From: Leucobacter soli
Lineage (GTDB): Bacteria > Actinomycetota > Actinomycetes > Actinomycetales > Microbacteriaceae
Assembly (NCBI RefSeq): GCF_910593785.1
Contig: NZ_CAJVAP010000001.1
Span: 1 to 64,000 of the forward strand
DNA length: 64,000 bases
Direction of reading: 5' to 3'
The notes below the pieces were generated by a model. The model ran no database searches. It was not told where the DNA came from and worked only from the letters and a program-made list of their open reading frames with translations. Below, one piece after another: positions 39,842 through 47,959 of the stretch. How positions within the stretch are numbered: position 1 is the first letter of the stretch; the number at the start of each line of letters is the position of its first letter. The translations under genes were made by a program, and so were the position numbers.

Positions 39842-40398
39842 GCGCCGGCCCCCGCGCTCGAATCGGCCAGCGCGCTGATCGCGACCTCGTCGACGCCGTC
39901 GATCTCCTCGAGTCGCAGCGAGATGCGCTCGTTCTTGGCGCTCGGCAGGTTCTTGCCGATGTAGTCGGCCCGGATCGGCAGTTCGCGATGGCCGCGGTCG
40001 ATCAGTGCGGCGAGTCGCACCGCCCTCGGGCGGCCGTGGTCGTTCAGCGCGTCGAGCGCCGCGCGCACCGTGCGGCCGGAGTAGAGCACGTCGTCGACGA
40101 GCACCACGGTCGCGCCGTCGATGCCTTCGACCGGCATCTCGGTGGGCTGAGACGGGCGGGTGGGGTTGTGGGCGAGATCGTCGCGGTACATCGTGATGTC
40201 GAGCTGATACGCCGGGATGTCGACGCCCTCGATCCGGGAGATGTTGGCTGCGATCCGCCTCGCGAGCAGAGAGCCCCGGGTCGGGATGCCGACGAGCACC
40301 AGGCCCTCGGCGCCTTTGTTCGCCTCGATGATCTCGTGCGATATGCGGGTGAGAGCCCGCGCGATCTCAGTGCTTTCGAGCACGATGCGCGCTGTCAA
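39838..40398 (-). CDS. pyrR: Bifunctional pyr operon regulator / uracil phosphoribosyltransferase
   Basis: 186 residues of the PRTase fold. The PRPP motif is [15 protein letters not shown] (about 98-112); [11 protein letters not shown] and DITMYRDD are typical of PyrR. It senses UMP/PRPP and binds pyr mRNA. The start is an unusual TTG at 40398 with a strong GGAAGGGGG upstream. A CNGNGA-type hairpin, the known PyrR RNA target, ends directly before that Shine-Dalgarno, suggesting feedback control of translation initiation of its own operon. Confidence 0.94.
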   Translation of the reverse strand: MTARIVLESTEIARALTRISHEIIEANKGAEGLVLVGIPTRGSLLARRIAANISRIEGVDIPAYQLDITMYRDDLAHNPTRPSQPTEMPVEGIDGATVVLVDDVLYSGRTVRAALDALNDHGRPRAVRLAALIDRGHRELPIRADYIGKNLPSAKNERISLRLEEIDGVDEVAISALADSSAGAGA

Positions 40399-40415
40399 TC
40401 CACCGCCCCCCTTCC

Positions 40416-40431
40416 GCGCCTCACCGGACGC
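40416..40431 (-). promoter_or_regulatory. PyrR-binding RNA hairpin before the pyrR Shine-Dalgarno
   Basis: The minus strand reads GCGTC-CGGTGA-GGCGC: a 5-bp stem (one G-U pair) with the hexaloop CGGUGA, matching the C-N-G-N-G-A loop and the U-C-C-N-G-N-G-A-G-G-C core known for PyrR sites. The Shine-Dalgarno GGAAGGGGG (40415-40407) starts right after the stem. No terminator/antiterminator pair was seen, so translational repression is more likely than attenuation. Confidence 0.65.
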
Positions 40432-40458
40432 CGTTAAAGAAGTGCTGTTTCAACCTGT

Positions 40459-40590
40459 TCAGTCTAGCGCATCGGCGGGGACCTCCGGCTCCGCATGCAG
40501 CGCGCCGAGCGGGAAGAAGACCAGGAATGCCACGAGCACGATCATCGCGGCGATGGTCGCCTGCACCCATGCAGAGCAGGACGGGCCCAC
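40459..40590 (-). CDS. Small single-helix membrane protein (43 aa), hypothetical
   Basis: A GTG at 40590 opens 43 codons: a short polar N-terminus, one long hydrophobic helix (ATIAAMIVLVAFLVFFPLGA) and an acidic tail (EPEVPADALD). GAGAAAGG abuts the GTG, so spacing is poor. The stop lies inside the pyrR promoter -10. The clear helix and placement between nusB and pyrR favour a real gene, but the evidence is thin and no family was recognised. Confidence 0.42.
   Translation of the reverse strand: MGPSCSAWVQATIAAMIVLVAFLVFFPLGALHAEPEVPADALD
40461..40466 (-). promoter_or_regulatory. -10 element of the pyrR operon
   Basis: TAGACT on the minus strand, identical to the -10 proposed for efp. Transcription from about 40454 would give a leader of roughly 55 nt that contains the PyrR hairpin. 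A matching -35 was not obvious. Confidence 0.45.
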
Positions 40591-40639
40591 CTTTCTCGCT
40601 CGCCTCTCGATCTGGCAGACTTCTCGCCTCGAGCCTCGG

Positions 40640-41056
40640 TCACGCCCCCGCGTGCAGCGCGATCTTGCCCAGCACCCCGTTCACGAAGCGCGCCGAATCA
40701 TCGGTCGAGTACTCCTTGGCGAGTTCCACCGCCTCATCGATGGCGACGGCCGTCGGCACCTCGGGGTTGTGCAGGACCTCCCAGGCGCTGAGCCGCAGCA
40801 GGGCTCGGTCGACGTTCGGCATCCGATCCAGCGTCCACCCCTGCGCGTAGCTCGCGATCAGCTCGTCGATCTCGTCGCGGTGATCCGCGACACCATCGAC
40901 GATCTCGCGCGCGTACAGCCACGAGGCCATGCGATCAGGCTCTCCTGCAGCCCGCTTCGCCTCGGCCTCGACGATGGCCTCGAGCCTCTCGCCGCGCACG
41001 TCGGCCTGGAAGAGCATGTCGAGCGCGCGCTTGCGCGCCTTCGTACGTGCAGACAT
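40640..41056 (-). CDS. nusB: Transcription antitermination factor NusB
   Basis: 138 residues, all-helical NusB fold. N-terminal ARTKARKRALDMLFQAD with the Arg-rich RNA-binding start, YAREIVDGV, NVDRALLRLSAWEVL, and the C-terminal AVAIDEAVELAKEYSTDDSARFVNGVLGKI (cited across its length) are diagnostic. With NusE it binds boxA RNA during rRNA transcription. It follows efp by 17 nt on the same strand, a conserved order. Confidence 0.95.
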   Translation of the reverse strand: MSARTKARKRALDMLFQADVRGERLEAIVEAEAKRAAGEPDRMASWLYAREIVDGVADHRDEIDELIASYAQGWTLDRMPNVDRALLRLSAWEVLHNPEVPTAVAIDEAVELAKEYSTDDSARFVNGVLGKIALHAGA

Positions 41057-41073
41057 TCAGTGTGCCGCGGCGC

Positions 41074-41637
41074 TCAGTCGTTGACGCGGCCGAGGTAGTC
41101 GCCCGTCCGCGTGTCGACCTTGACCCTGGTGCCGGTCTCGAGGAACAGCGGCACCTGGATCTCGGCGCCGGTCTCGACGGTCGCGGGCTTCGTGCCGCCG
41201 GTCGACCGGTCGCCCTGCAGACCGGGCTCCGTGTAGGTGATCTCGAGCACGACGCTCGCGGGCAGTTCGATGTAGAGCGGCTCGCCCTCGTGCAGCGCGA
41301 TCTGCACGTCCTGGTTCTCGAGCATGAACTTCGAGGAGTCGCCCACGACGGCGCCCGAGACGGTCAGCTGGTCGTAGTCGCTCTTGTCCATGAAGACGAA
41401 GTCGGCGCCGTCCTGGTAGAGGTACTGGAAGTCGCGGCGGTCGACCGTGGCGGTCTCGATCTTCGCGCCCGCGTTGTAGGTCTTGTCGATGATCTTGCCC
41501 GAGACGACGTTCTTCTGCTTGGTGCGCACGAACGCACCGCCCTTGCCCGGCTTCACGTGCTGGAACTCGACCACGCTCCAGAGCTGGCCGGCCTCCTTGA
41601 TGACGGTGCCGTTCTTGATGTCGTTCGAGGTTGCCAT
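41074..41637 (-). CDS. efp: Translation elongation factor P
   Basis: 187 residues, three beta-barrel domains. It relieves ribosome stalling at polyproline. ATG 41637 (GGAGAA upstream) gives [10 protein letters not shown]; the domain I loop is [10 protein letters not shown], with Lys at the tip, the residue that is modified in some bacteria. The C-terminal signature [10 protein letters not shown]...[11 protein letters not shown] is present in the form [20 protein letters not shown]. Upstream is a clear TAGACT -10. Heads the efp-nusB unit. Confidence 0.96.
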   Translation of the reverse strand: MATSNDIKNGTVIKEAGQLWSVVEFQHVKPGKGGAFVRTKQKNVVSGKIIDKTYNAGAKIETATVDRRDFQYLYQDGADFVFMDKSDYDQLTVSGAVVGDSSKFMLENQDVQIALHEGEPLYIELPASVVLEITYTEPGLQGDRSTGGTKPATVETGAEIQVPLFLETGTRVKVDTRTGDYLGRVND

Positions 41638-41689
41638 ACGAGCTGTTCTCCGAGTTCTTCGAGGTGCGAGCGCGAAATCGCGCCGATCC

Positions 41690-41695
41690 AGTCTA
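41690..41695 (-). promoter_or_regulatory. -10 element of efp-nusB
   Basis: TAGACT on the minus strand about 53 nt before the efp ATG, matching the pyrR -10 exactly. The leader contains a GCGCGA/TCGCGC inverted repeat near 41667-41682. Confidence 0.42.
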
Positions 41696-41751
41696 CATGG
41701 ACGCATGATCCGTGAATCCGGACTCTATCTCATACCTCCGCCTAGGGTTCG

Positions 41752-41757
41752 TACAAT
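41752..41757 (+). promoter_or_regulatory. -10 element of the thioesterase gene
   Basis: TACAAT, a near-consensus -10, lies 39 nt before the ATG at 41797; AGGA precedes the start by about 8 nt. No clear -35 was found. Confidence 0.4.
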
Positions 41758-41796
41758 CGGCATGCGCGCTCGTCCCGCCGCTCCTAGGATCACCCC

Positions 41797-42360
41797 ATGC
41801 ATATGCTCGTACGCACGCTGTGGCACTTCTTCTTCGTCGGAACGCGCGGGCCGCGGCTCCGCCTCGAGGCGGTCTCGCGCTCCCGCTTCCGGGTCTGGCC
41901 CACCGACCTCGACGCGCTCCGCCACATGAACAACGGGAAGTACCTCTCGATCATGGACGTCGCCCGCTTCGATCTGATCCAGCGCACCGGCGTGCTGCGG
42001 ACCTTCAAGCAGGAGGGCTGGTACCCGGTCGTCGTCGGGCAGACCATCTCCTACCGCAAATCGCTAAACCCGTGGCAGCGATTCTGGATCGAGTCGAGGA
42101 TCCTCGGCTTCGACGACCAGGCCGTGTACGTGGAGCAGCGCTTCGTGCGGCCCGATGCTCAGCGCCGCCCTGAAGTCCACGCGCGCGCGATCGTTCGGGC
42201 GAGGATCCTCCGCCGCACCGGGGGCGTCGTCCGCGTCGACGAGCTCATCGAGAAGGTCGGCGCGGATCGGTCCGACTTCCACGTCCCCGACGAGATCCTG
42301 GCGTGGGCAGGGGCCACGCGGCTTCCCTCCACCCGCGAGGACGCCACGAGCATCTGGTGA
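41797..42360 (+). CDS. Acyl-CoA thioesterase-like hotdog protein
   Basis: 187 residues. The 4HBT-like hotdog pattern is visible: RFRVWPTDLDALRHMNNGKYL (about 30-50), where D-x-x-x-H-x-N-N is the usual active-site region, then DVARFDLIQR and a beta strand run to about 150. Members act on acyl-CoA or acyl-ACP thioesters; the substrate is not known. Possible alternative ATG two codons downstream. First gene of the accessory block on the efp side. Confidence 0.8.
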   Translation: MHMLVRTLWHFFFVGTRGPRLRLEAVSRSRFRVWPTDLDALRHMNNGKYLSIMDVARFDLIQRTGVLRTFKQEGWYPVVVGQTISYRKSLNPWQRFWIESRILGFDDQAVYVEQRFVRPDAQRRPEVHARAIVRARILRRTGGVVRVDELIEKVGADRSDFHVPDEILAWAGATRLPSTREDATSIW

Positions 42361-42384
42361 TCGGCGGATCGGTGCGGCCGGGGA

Positions 42385-43338
42385 TCATGCGCGCGGCGAG
42401 CGTGCGCCGAGGTGCGGGCCCTGGCTTCCGATCTCCCGAGCGGTGATCCGTATCGACCCGGCGTCGTAGACGTGACGAGCCGCGAGACGCCCCTCGGCGA
42501 GCATTCCGGCGAGCCAGGTGAAACTGCCCCGCCCGTCGCCGCCGTCCAGTGGCGCCTCCCCTTCGATCGCGCGCATCAGCTGCAGCATGAGCATCTCCGG
42601 CAGCGTCGCGTGCGGAGCGCTGTGCGTGAAGTTGAGACCGAGGGTCTCGGGTTCGGGCGACGCCGGGATCAGGCGAAGCGTCCACACCGCACCCGTGGCG
42701 GTGTTCTGCGCGACAGGGACCTGACCGCCGGGATCCGACGGTGCGAGATCGAGCAGGCCGAACTCCCTGGCGACCTCGGCGGCGAGCACGAGCGGACCGG
42801 GATCCGCCGCGAACGGGCTGCCCGGCCGCAGCGATGCCGCACGGAATGCCGCCTGCCAGGCCTCGGCGCCGAGCCCGTGAGGAGCCGGCACCGGTGCGAG
42901 CGCGGGATCCGCCTCGAGCAGCTCGGCCAGGCGGGCCAGGTCGACGCCCGACGCGGCGAAGCTCTCCGGCTCCGGCAGTGCGAGGCCGGGAACCTCGAAG
43001 CACTCCCGCACGATCACGCCGACCGTGAGGAACGCGCGTTCGAGACGGGAGCCGCCGGCGCGGCCGGACAGCTCCGCGAGTCCGGCCCCCGCGAACCTCT
43101 CGGCGGCTTCCGCGTCGAGCCGCGTGTCGAAGGCGGCGCTCGGCGCTGCGCCGAAACCCGTGGCGCGCTCGAGAGCCGCGTCCAGGCTCGCCGCGAGCGC
43201 CGGGAAGAGGGCACGGCTCAGCCGCAGCCGATCGCGCTCCCGCGATGACTCGTCGCCGAGGACCGCAGTGCTCGCGCTGCCTCCGCCGTCAGAGCTGTCT
43301 CCGCTGCCAGCGCTGCCTGCACCGCCCGACCCGCTCAT
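42385..43338 (-). CDS. Unknown protein linked to VWA/MoxR genes
   Basis: 317 residues from ATG 43338, preceded by GGAGGA at ideal spacing. A GTG at 43416 overlaps the VWA stop as GTGA and is an alternative that would add 26 residues. The first 25 residues are Gly/Ser-rich; the rest is Ala/Leu/Glu-rich, mostly helical, ending in a more structured part (GAVWTLRLIPASPEPETLG and AARHVYDAGSIRITAREI). No signal peptide, membrane helix or known motif was recognised. Its position downstream of the VWA gene suggests it is a third component of the MoxR-VWA system, perhaps the substrate or an adaptor. Confidence 0.62.
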   Translation of the reverse strand: MSGSGGAGSAGSGDSSDGGGSASTAVLGDESSRERDRLRLSRALFPALAASLDAALERATGFGAAPSAAFDTRLDAEAAERFAGAGLAELSGRAGGSRLERAFLTVGVIVRECFEVPGLALPEPESFAASGVDLARLAELLEADPALAPVPAPHGLGAEAWQAAFRAASLRPGSPFAADPGPLVLAAEVAREFGLLDLAPSDPGGQVPVAQNTATGAVWTLRLIPASPEPETLGLNFTHSAPHATLPEMLMLQLMRAIEGEAPLDGGDGRGSFTWLAGMLAEGRLAARHVYDAGSIRITAREIGSQGPHLGARSPRA

Positions 43339-43412
43339 GGCCGCTCCTCCGTTCTCCGACCGGTTGAACCTCCCCGACCGGTCCGACCGTCGCCCGTCAC
43401 CTTCACCGTAGC

Positions 43413-45386
43413 TCACGGCAGTTCGTCCTCCACCAGCGCCTGGAGCGCCGCAGCGATCTCGCGCGGGTCCTCGAGACGCCGGCTCGTCGGCGCATAGCGC
43501 TGAACGACCTCATCGCTGCCGATCCCGATGCCGTGCACGCGCGCGCCTGCCCGCCGCAGGCGTCGGAGCTCGTGGGCAGCGGCCGCGGCGTCGTTCGTGC
43601 CGCCGTCGCCGATGAGGATCACGATCCGTCGCCGCTCGAGGCCGTCGCCCGCGGGAGCGGGCCGGCCGCGCCCGATCCCGAGCTGCCCGGCCGCCGCGGC
43701 GAGCGCGGCGGCGTCGTTCGTCGCGCCCCGAGGCGCACGGATCGCGGCGTGCAGTGCGCGCCGCACCGCGTCGTCGACTCCGCCGGAGAGCGGCTTGACG
43801 ACATGAGCCTCCGCGTCGAAGACGATCAGGGCGGTGCGGATGTCCAGCTCCAACGAGGTTCTCGCCCGCGCCTCGGCATGGGCGACATCCCGCTCGACGC
43901 CGGCGAGGGCCTCGAGCATGATCAGCGCGGCGTCGGCAGCGCATTCCGCGGGCCGGCCGCTCATCGATGCCGAACGGTCGATGAGCAGCACGTAGTCGGT
44001 GCTGCCCGCGCGACGCGCACGGCGCGGAAGCGCCTCACGCCGACGATACGCGTTCGGCCGGACCGCACCGGCCAGCGACTCCGCCACCGCGTCGGCCAGG
44101 GACTCCCGCGCCAGTTCGTCGCCCTCCGGCTCGGCGCTGCGCCCCATGCGCGGATGCCGCGCCACCCGCTCGGCGATCACCCGCGCCCACACCTCCCGCA
44201 TGCGCTCGATGGGCGCGGCGAGGGCGTCCGCACGCTCGCGATAGGTCGCGAGCGCGGTCCGCCCGGCCGCCACGGCAGCGGTGCCGGGTGCGAGCGCATT
44301 CGGATCGCTGCGGGGATTCCCATCCGGCATCTCCGCCGGATCCATCACGGCGTCGAGCATCGCCCCTTCCGCGGGCATCGGCGTGGCGAGGATCTTCTCC
44401 ACGAACGCCGCGTGCTCGGCTGCGAAGAGATCCGCGCCTTCGGCCGTATCGCGTCCCTCGCCGGTTCGCGCCCGGTCGCTCTCGCCGGCAGCGGGCGTCG
44501 AGTCGTCCGCGGATCCGCTCTCCTCGGCACCCGTCTCCTCAGCGCCGGTGTCATCGGCACCGGGCTGATCGCCGGGTCCGTCCGCCGCATCGTCCGAGTC
44601 GGGTCCCGCATCCGCGCCGAGCCCCAGTCCGGATTCGCCGGTCGCGTCCTCCTCGACGTCCGCCGAACCCCGGCGTTCGTCCGTGAGGCCGCGCTCACGG
44701 GCATCGAGATCGAGCAGGCGCTCGTAGGGCGGGAGCAGCAGCGCGAGCGCGCGAGCGAAGCGCTGCAGCGGCGTGTAGGCCGGATCCGGTGCGAGCACCC
44801 GCCGCAGCGGATCCGGAACCCGCGTCGAGCTCCCGAACTGCTCGGCGAGCGCGCGCCACTCGGCAGCCACAGCGCTATCCACGGCGGCATCCACGGCGCC
44901 GACTTCTGCAGCGATGCCGTCCGAGGCCGGTCCGGCGCGCAGGATCAGAACGACCCACTGCAGGTGCCGCGGCAGCTCCCCCGGGCTCTCCGGCAGACTG
45001 CGGTGCAGCGCCGCGGCGAGGGGACCGCGCACGGCCGGGAGTGCCGTCAGCAGTTCGGCGGCGCACTGCAGGCGCAGCACGGTCTCGAGCAGCGGCTCGG
45101 CCGCTGGCATCGCCCGCCCGAGCGTCCGCCGGCGCCGCGCCCGCTCGGGTGCCTCACGCGCGGTGCGCACCCCCTCCCAGACCTGGAGCAGGGCGAGCGC
45201 GACGGACTCGGCCTCGCTGTGCCCGCGCGCGGCGTACCAGCCGAGCCCCACCCGGAGTCCGTCGAGGTCGATCCCCCACTCCGCGTCGTCCGTCACGATC
45301 AGCGGGACGCCGAGCACCGATCCGACGGCGTCCAGCTGCGCGCGCAGCCCGATGCCACCGCTACCGACAACGCCGCTCATGACCAC
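43413..45386 (-). CDS. VWA-domain protein, partner of MoxR-like ATPase
   Basis: 657 residues. The C-terminal von Willebrand A domain (about 460-640) has a MIDAS motif DRSASMSG near the start of the fold (YVLLIDRSASM), a Thr in GATNDAA and Asp in LIGDGGTND. A strongly acidic Asp/Glu/Gly/Ser linker (about 235-320) separates it from an Ala-rich helical N-terminal half. No membrane helix. VWA proteins paired with MoxR ATPases act as metal-dependent adaptors in complex assembly or cofactor insertion (CoxE/CobT-like). Divergent from the MoxR gene by 45 nt, so the two can share one control region. Confidence 0.85.
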   Translation of the reverse strand: MVMSGVVGSGGIGLRAQLDAVGSVLGVPLIVTDDAEWGIDLDGLRVGLGWYAARGHSEAESVALALLQVWEGVRTAREAPERARRRRTLGRAMPAAEPLLETVLRLQCAAELLTALPAVRGPLAAALHRSLPESPGELPRHLQWVVLILRAGPASDGIAAEVGAVDAAVDSAVAAEWRALAEQFGSSTRVPDPLRRVLAPDPAYTPLQRFARALALLLPPYERLLDLDARERGLTDERRGSADVEEDATGESGLGLGADAGPDSDDAADGPGDQPGADDTGAEETGAEESGSADDSTPAAGESDRARTGEGRDTAEGADLFAAEHAAFVEKILATPMPAEGAMLDAVMDPAEMPDGNPRSDPNALAPGTAAVAAGRTALATYRERADALAAPIERMREVWARVIAERVARHPRMGRSAEPEGDELARESLADAVAESLAGAVRPNAYRRREALPRRARRAGSTDYVLLIDRSASMSGRPAECAADAALIMLEALAGVERDVAHAEARARTSLELDIRTALIVFDAEAHVVKPLSGGVDDAVRRALHAAIRAPRGATNDAAALAAAAGQLGIGRGRPAPAGDGLERRRIVILIGDGGTNDAAAAAHELRRLRRAGARVHGIGIGSDEVVQRYAPTSRRLEDPREIAAALQALVEDELP

Positions 45387-45431
45387 ACCCTATCCCCGGG
45401 GCGTCGAACGCCTGCGTGCTACCGTGGCGGC

Positions 45432-46886
45432 ATGCTGCCCTTCGACGTCGACCCCGTCCTGCGCGAGGCGCATGGCCTCCGCGCGGAGCGCCTGCGGGTG
45501 CGCCGGGCGCTCGCCGCGGATCGCGCCCGGGGCGCCGACGCCGCAGTGCTGCAGGACGGCGAGCAGGATCTCGCGGCGCTCGACGCCATGCTCTCCGCAT
45601 TGATGCTGGGCGAGCTCGCCCCGGGCACGGCCGGACGGCAGCAGGCCGACGCGCTGCTGGACGCGCGGGCGAGGCGGCTGCGGACGGCGGTGGCCGCACG
45701 ATCCGCCGAACTGCATGCGACCGAGCTGCGGCGCCGGGCCGCCGCCGTCCCGGAGGAGGCGGCGGCGAGCGGCCGACAGACGACCGAGGCCGAGGAGCTG
45801 CGCGCGCACGATCTGCGGCGGCTCGCCGATGAACGGAGCGGTGCACTGCTCCGGGAGTCCGGGCTCGACACCCCGGAGGACCGCGACGACGTGCTCGAGG
45901 CGCTGGGGACCATGCGGATCCGCGAGGCCCGCACCCAGCTGCGGACCGGCCTGCTGCTCACCGCGCAGATGCGCGGGATCATCGCCGAGGCGCTCCCTTC
46001 GCTGCTGCGCGGAGAGCCGGTCCTGCTCGTCGGCGAGACCGGCGGTGCCAAGACCGCGCTCGCCGAGCATCTCTCGCTGCACGGCATCGGTGCGGAGCCC
46101 GAGCTGGTCTCCGGCTACGGCGACATCACCGGCGCCCAGCTGATCGGCACCCATGAGCTGCGCGCCGAGGGCGGCGCGCCCGTGAGCGCATTCGTCCCGG
46201 GACCGCTGCTGCGCGCCATGACGGAGGGCCGGCCGTTGATCCTCGACGAGATCAACGCGATGCCGCCGGAGTTCCTGAAGCGGCTCAACCGTATCCTTCA
46301 GCTGCGACCGGGCGACGCATTCGGCGTCCAGGAGGATGCGGGGCGGCGGGTCCGGCTCGCGCCCGGCTTCGCCGTCATCGCGACGGCGAACGAGCAGACC
46401 CCGCACCGCTATCGCGGCCTCGACCGCTTGAGCGCCGAGCTCATCAACCGCTTCGGCGCGAATGCGTACCGGGTGCACTACCCCGACACCGGGCGCGACT
46501 ACACCGAGTTCCCGAGCGAGAACGCGCTCCTCGCGACCGCTGCGGCGGCGGACGCGCACGGCGAGCTGCCCCGGGGACTCGGCGCCGACGCGATCGAGCG
46601 CGTGGCCCGCGCGGCGTTCATCAGTCAGCAGGTGTTCTCCGGCGAGCACGGCGCGGGCTTCCGCGAGTACGTGAGCACGGAGCGCGAGATCGACGGTCGG
46701 CCCGGGCTCGAGGAATCGGTGCTCGCCCCGCGCACGCTCGTCGCGATCCTGCAGAAGGTCAGCGGCAGCGCAGGTGCGATCACGCTCGATCTCGCGCTGT
46801 CCCGCTTCGTGGAGGGGATCATGCACCGGGAGGATCGGCGCGTGCTCGCGATGATCCTCGAGGGTCAGGGGTTCCGGATCGGCTGA
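45432..46886 (+). CDS. MoxR-like AAA+ ATPase
   Basis: 484 residues. An N-terminal ~170-residue helical extension (Ala/Arg/Glu-rich) precedes the AAA_5-type module: Walker A GETGGAKTAL (about 201-210), SGYGDITGAQLIGTHEL, Walker B RPLILDEINAMPPEFL, sensor-1 FAVIATANEQ and an Arg finger near RFGANAYR. The long N-terminal part is unusual for standard MoxR (about 320 residues). It faces the VWA gene across 45 nt. Together they likely form a chaperone-like remodelling pair; the client is unknown. Confidence 0.85.
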   Translation: MLPFDVDPVLREAHGLRAERLRVRRALAADRARGADAAVLQDGEQDLAALDAMLSALMLGELAPGTAGRQQADALLDARARRLRTAVAARSAELHATELRRRAAAVPEEAAASGRQTTEAEELRAHDLRRLADERSGALLRESGLDTPEDRDDVLEALGTMRIREARTQLRTGLLLTAQMRGIIAEALPSLLRGEPVLLVGETGGAKTALAEHLSLHGIGAEPELVSGYGDITGAQLIGTHELRAEGGAPVSAFVPGPLLRAMTEGRPLILDEINAMPPEFLKRLNRILQLRPGDAFGVQEDAGRRVRLAPGFAVIATANEQTPHRYRGLDRLSAELINRFGANAYRVHYPDTGRDYTEFPSENALLATAAAADAHGELPRGLGADAIERVARAAFISQQVFSGEHGAGFREYVSTEREIDGRPGLEESVLAPRTLVAILQKVSGSAGAITLDLALSRFVEGIMHREDRRVLAMILEGQGFRIG

Positions 46887-46942
46887 CCGGCCTCGCGAAC
46901 CATCGTGTGCTCACGCGCGAACGCACGGGTGATCGTCCTCGC

Positions 46943-47959
46943 CTACTGGTTCGAGAACGCCGCATCGAAGGAGGAGTCCGGGCGCTTCCAGAGCAGCGAA
47001 CGGATGCGCCCCACCGCCTCGGCCGCGCCGTGCAGGCGGTCCATGCCCGCGTCCTCCCACTCGATCGAGATGGGTCCTGCGTAGCCGATGGATCCGAGTG
47101 CGCGGAAGGCGTCCTCCCAGTGGGTGTCGCCGTGGCCGGTGGAGACGAAGTCCCAGCCCCGGCGGGGGTCGCCCCACGGCAGGTGCGAGCCGAGTACCCC
47201 CGCGCGCCCGGTCTGCGGGCGCAGGCGCGTGTCCTTGCAGTCGACGTGGCAGATGCGATCCGCGAAGTCGACGATGAAGCCGATCGGGTCGATGCCCTGC
47301 CAGACGAGGTGGCTCGGATCCCAGTTGAGTCCGAACGCGTGCCGATGATCGATCGCCTCGAGTGCCCGCACCGTGGTCCAGTAGTCGTAGGCGATCTCGG
47401 AGGGGTGCACCTCGTGCGCGTAGCGCACGCCCTCGCCGTCGAACACGTCGAGGATCGGGTTCCACCTCCTCGCGAAGTCCTCGTATCCCTCATCGATCAC
47501 CGCGGCGGGCACCGGCGGGAACATCGCCACATAGGGCCAGATCTTCGAGCCGGTGAACCCCGTGACCACATCCGCCCCCAGCTTGCGGGCGACGCGCGCC
47601 GCACGCTGCATGTCCTCGGCCGCGCGCTGCCGCACGCCCTCGGGCTCGCCGTCCCCCCAGACGTAGGGGCGCACGATGGCCCGGTGCCTGAAGTCGATCG
47701 GGTCGTCGCAGACCGCCTGCCCCGCGAGGTGGTTGGAGATCGCCCATACCTTCAGGCCGTGGCGGTCGAGGACCTCGAGGCGGGAGCGGAGATAGGCGTC
47801 GTCCTCGTCGGCCCGCGCGAGGTCGAGATGGTCGCCGGAGGCCGCGATCTCGAGGCCGTCGTAGCCCCAGTCGGCGGCGAGCCGTGCCACCTCCTCGAAG
47901 GGCAGGTCCGCCCACTGGCCGGTGAACAGGGTAACGGGGTGGGATGCCTCGTGCGTCAT
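46943..47959 (-). CDS. Sugar phosphate isomerase/epimerase family protein (AP endonuclease 2 fold)
   Basis: 338 residues of the xylose-isomerase-like TIM barrel. Metal and acid/base residues are visible in YAHEVHPSEIAYD, GLNWDPSHLVWQG, CHVDCKDTRL and SIEWEDAGMDRL, the expected Glu/Asp/His/Glu set. The size and pattern resemble inosose isomerase/dehydratase-type enzymes of sugar or inositol catabolism. Start ATG 47959 overlaps the stop of the upstream epimerase (ATGA). Last gene of the sugar operon; the substrate is inferred to be a sugar taken up by the adjacent ABC importer. Confidence 0.83.
   Translation of the reverse strand: MTHEASHPVTLFTGQWADLPFEEVARLAADWGYDGLEIAASGDHLDLARADEDDAYLRSRLEVLDRHGLKVWAISNHLAGQAVCDDPIDFRHRAIVRPYVWGDGEPEGVRQRAAEDMQRAARVARKLGADVVTGFTGSKIWPYVAMFPPVPAAVIDEGYEDFARRWNPILDVFDGEGVRYAHEVHPSEIAYDYWTTVRALEAIDHRHAFGLNWDPSHLVWQGIDPIGFIVDFADRICHVDCKDTRLRPQTGRAGVLGSHLPWGDPRRGWDFVSTGHGDTHWEDAFRALGSIGYAGPISIEWEDAGMDRLHGAAEAVGRIRSLLWKRPDSSFDAAFSNQ

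Noticed and set aside
40399-40466. Transcription attenuator (terminator/antiterminator) before pyrR
   Set aside because: Only a single hairpin is visible and no T-tract terminator; the hairpin adjoins the Shine-Dalgarno instead.
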